Shown: piece after piece, positions 13,322 to 13,811 of the stretch
Layout of the letters: each line of letters opens with the position of its first letter
How positions within the stretch are numbered: the first letter of the stretch is position 1
Source: JACJWR01 sp964627505
GTDB taxonomy: Bacteria > Actinomycetota > Actinomycetes > S36-B12 > UBA10799
DNA length: 13,811 nt
Direction: 5' to 3'
Assembly (NCBI GenBank): GCA_964627505.1
Contig: CAZVKB010000073.1
Span: 1 to 13,811, forward strand
Program-made: the position numbers and the translations under genes
Notes under the pieces: model-generated
What the model was told of the DNA's origin: nothing
The model's database searches: none
The model's input: the letters and a program-made list of their open reading frames with translations, nothing else

Positions 13322-13811
13322 ATGTGGAGATCGCGGAAGGGGCGTCTCGTCGCTGTTGCCGCCTGGAGTGTGGCCGTACTGATGGTTGGCGGGTGTGGCT
13401 CAGCGGCATCTGACAGCGCTGCCAGCCCATCCGCGAACCTGAGCGATCCGCGGTCCTGGTCGGCGGTGGAGATTCCGGATTCGCAGGTCGATGCGGCCGT
13501 CGCCAGCCTGGATGACATCGCCGAATCCACCATGCAAGAAACTGGGATCCCCGGCATGGCAATCGCCGTCGTACACGACGGTGAGGTCGTGTACGCCAAA
13601 GGTTTCGGCGTGCGTGAGGCGGATGATGTTCCGCCAGATGCAGGTGATGACCTCGAGTGGATGGGCTATGACCGCACCCAGGTGCTGCAACGACTGCGAT
13701 ATTTGCCGCTCACCCCGTTCCGCACGGAATACGCCTACACCAACTTCGGCCTGACTGCCGGCGCCCAGGCCGTCGCCAACGCGGTGGGGACACCTTGGGA
13801 GACGCTGTCCG
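13322..13811 (+). CDS. Beta-lactamase-family (serine hydrolase) lipoprotein lacking the SxxK segment (5' part)
   Basis: ATG 13322 with GGAGG 6 nt upstream; runs off the right edge. Residues 1-25 are a lipoprotein signal: basic WRSRKGR, hydrophobic core, lipobox VGGC with Cys25, then a Ser/Ala linker. From about residue 55 it follows the class C beta-lactamase/penicillin-binding-like family: MQETGIPGMAIAVVHDGEVVYAKGFGVRE (71-99), then PPDAGDDLEWMGYDRTQVL, and YAYTNFGLTAG with the YxN motif at 139-141. In normal members roughly 70-80 residues holding the SxxK nucleophile lie between GFGVRE and the AGDDLE segment. Here they are joined directly by ADDVP, in frame. The protein would be catalytically dead unless assembled differently. 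A 7-codon ORF (13299-13322, MSSFGGA) with its own GGAAGG overlaps the start as TGATG and may couple translation. Confidence 0.85.
   Translation, partial: MWRSRKGRLVAVAAWSVAVLMVGGCGSAASDSAASPSANLSDPRSWSAVEIPDSQVDAAVASLDDIAESTMQETGIPGMAIAVVHDGEVVYAKGFGVREADDVPPDAGDDLEWMGYDRTQVLQRLRYLPLTPFRTEYAYTNFGLTAGAQAVANAVGTPWETLS

Overview
The window is high-GC DNA of actinobacterial character. Evidence: strong G/C bias at third codon positions, GTG starts, a lipobox-bearing serine-hydrolase-like lipoprotein, and several starts placed 6-7 nt after a TANNNT -10 hexamer, as in the leaderless mRNAs common in Actinobacteria. I cannot name the genus. No rRNA, tRNA, CRISPR array, transposase or integrase was seen.

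Layout. (1) 1-274, minus: 5' end of a gene whose first ~80 codons are mostly a 15-nt tandem repeat coding for GDAxx pentapeptides. (2) 275-718: AT-richer leader, then GC-rich non-coding DNA with a large hairpin (612-661) that could end the next minus-strand unit. (3) 719-2258, minus: an AdiC-like APC amino-acid/polyamine permease and a small co-directional ORF behind it. (4) 2259-2390: divergent promoter region with a 15-bp palindrome. (5) 2391-5432, plus: a class V PLP enzyme resembling cysteine desulfurases and a YpdA-like FAD/NAD(P) oxidoreductase, each with a candidate leaderless promoter. A shared role in sulfur or thiol chemistry is possible but is inference.

(6) 5433-6258, minus: a possible decayed small gene, a 48-aa peptide with a double-glycine type leader and a short core (RiPP- or bacteriocin-like, with no modifying enzyme in view), and a 49-aa gene. 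(7) 6259-12159, plus: an 11-codon leader ORF followed 2 nt later by one 1901-aa protein with a sacsin/NO VEIN-type HSP90-like ATPase at the N-terminus and a DUF3883/NOV_C domain with a PD-(D/E)XK-like signature at the C-terminus. This is the best candidate for an uncharacterised, probably defence-related system. (8) 12160-12899, minus: a translationally coupled two-gene module resembling small toxin-antitoxin pairs. (9) 12900-13321: no convincing gene. (10) 13322-13811, plus: start of a lipoprotein of the beta-lactamase/serine-hydrolase family that appears to have lost the segment with the SxxK nucleophile.

The large ATPase-nuclease gene lies between two direct repeats offset by 6280 bp. Their inner 42 bp match except for one base. 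Each copy carries the last codons (IVAA-stop, same frame) of an otherwise unrelated minus-strand gene and, at its outer edge, a hairpin. This suggests a cassette exchanged at gene 3' ends, although shared 3'-UTR/terminator ancestry explains it too.
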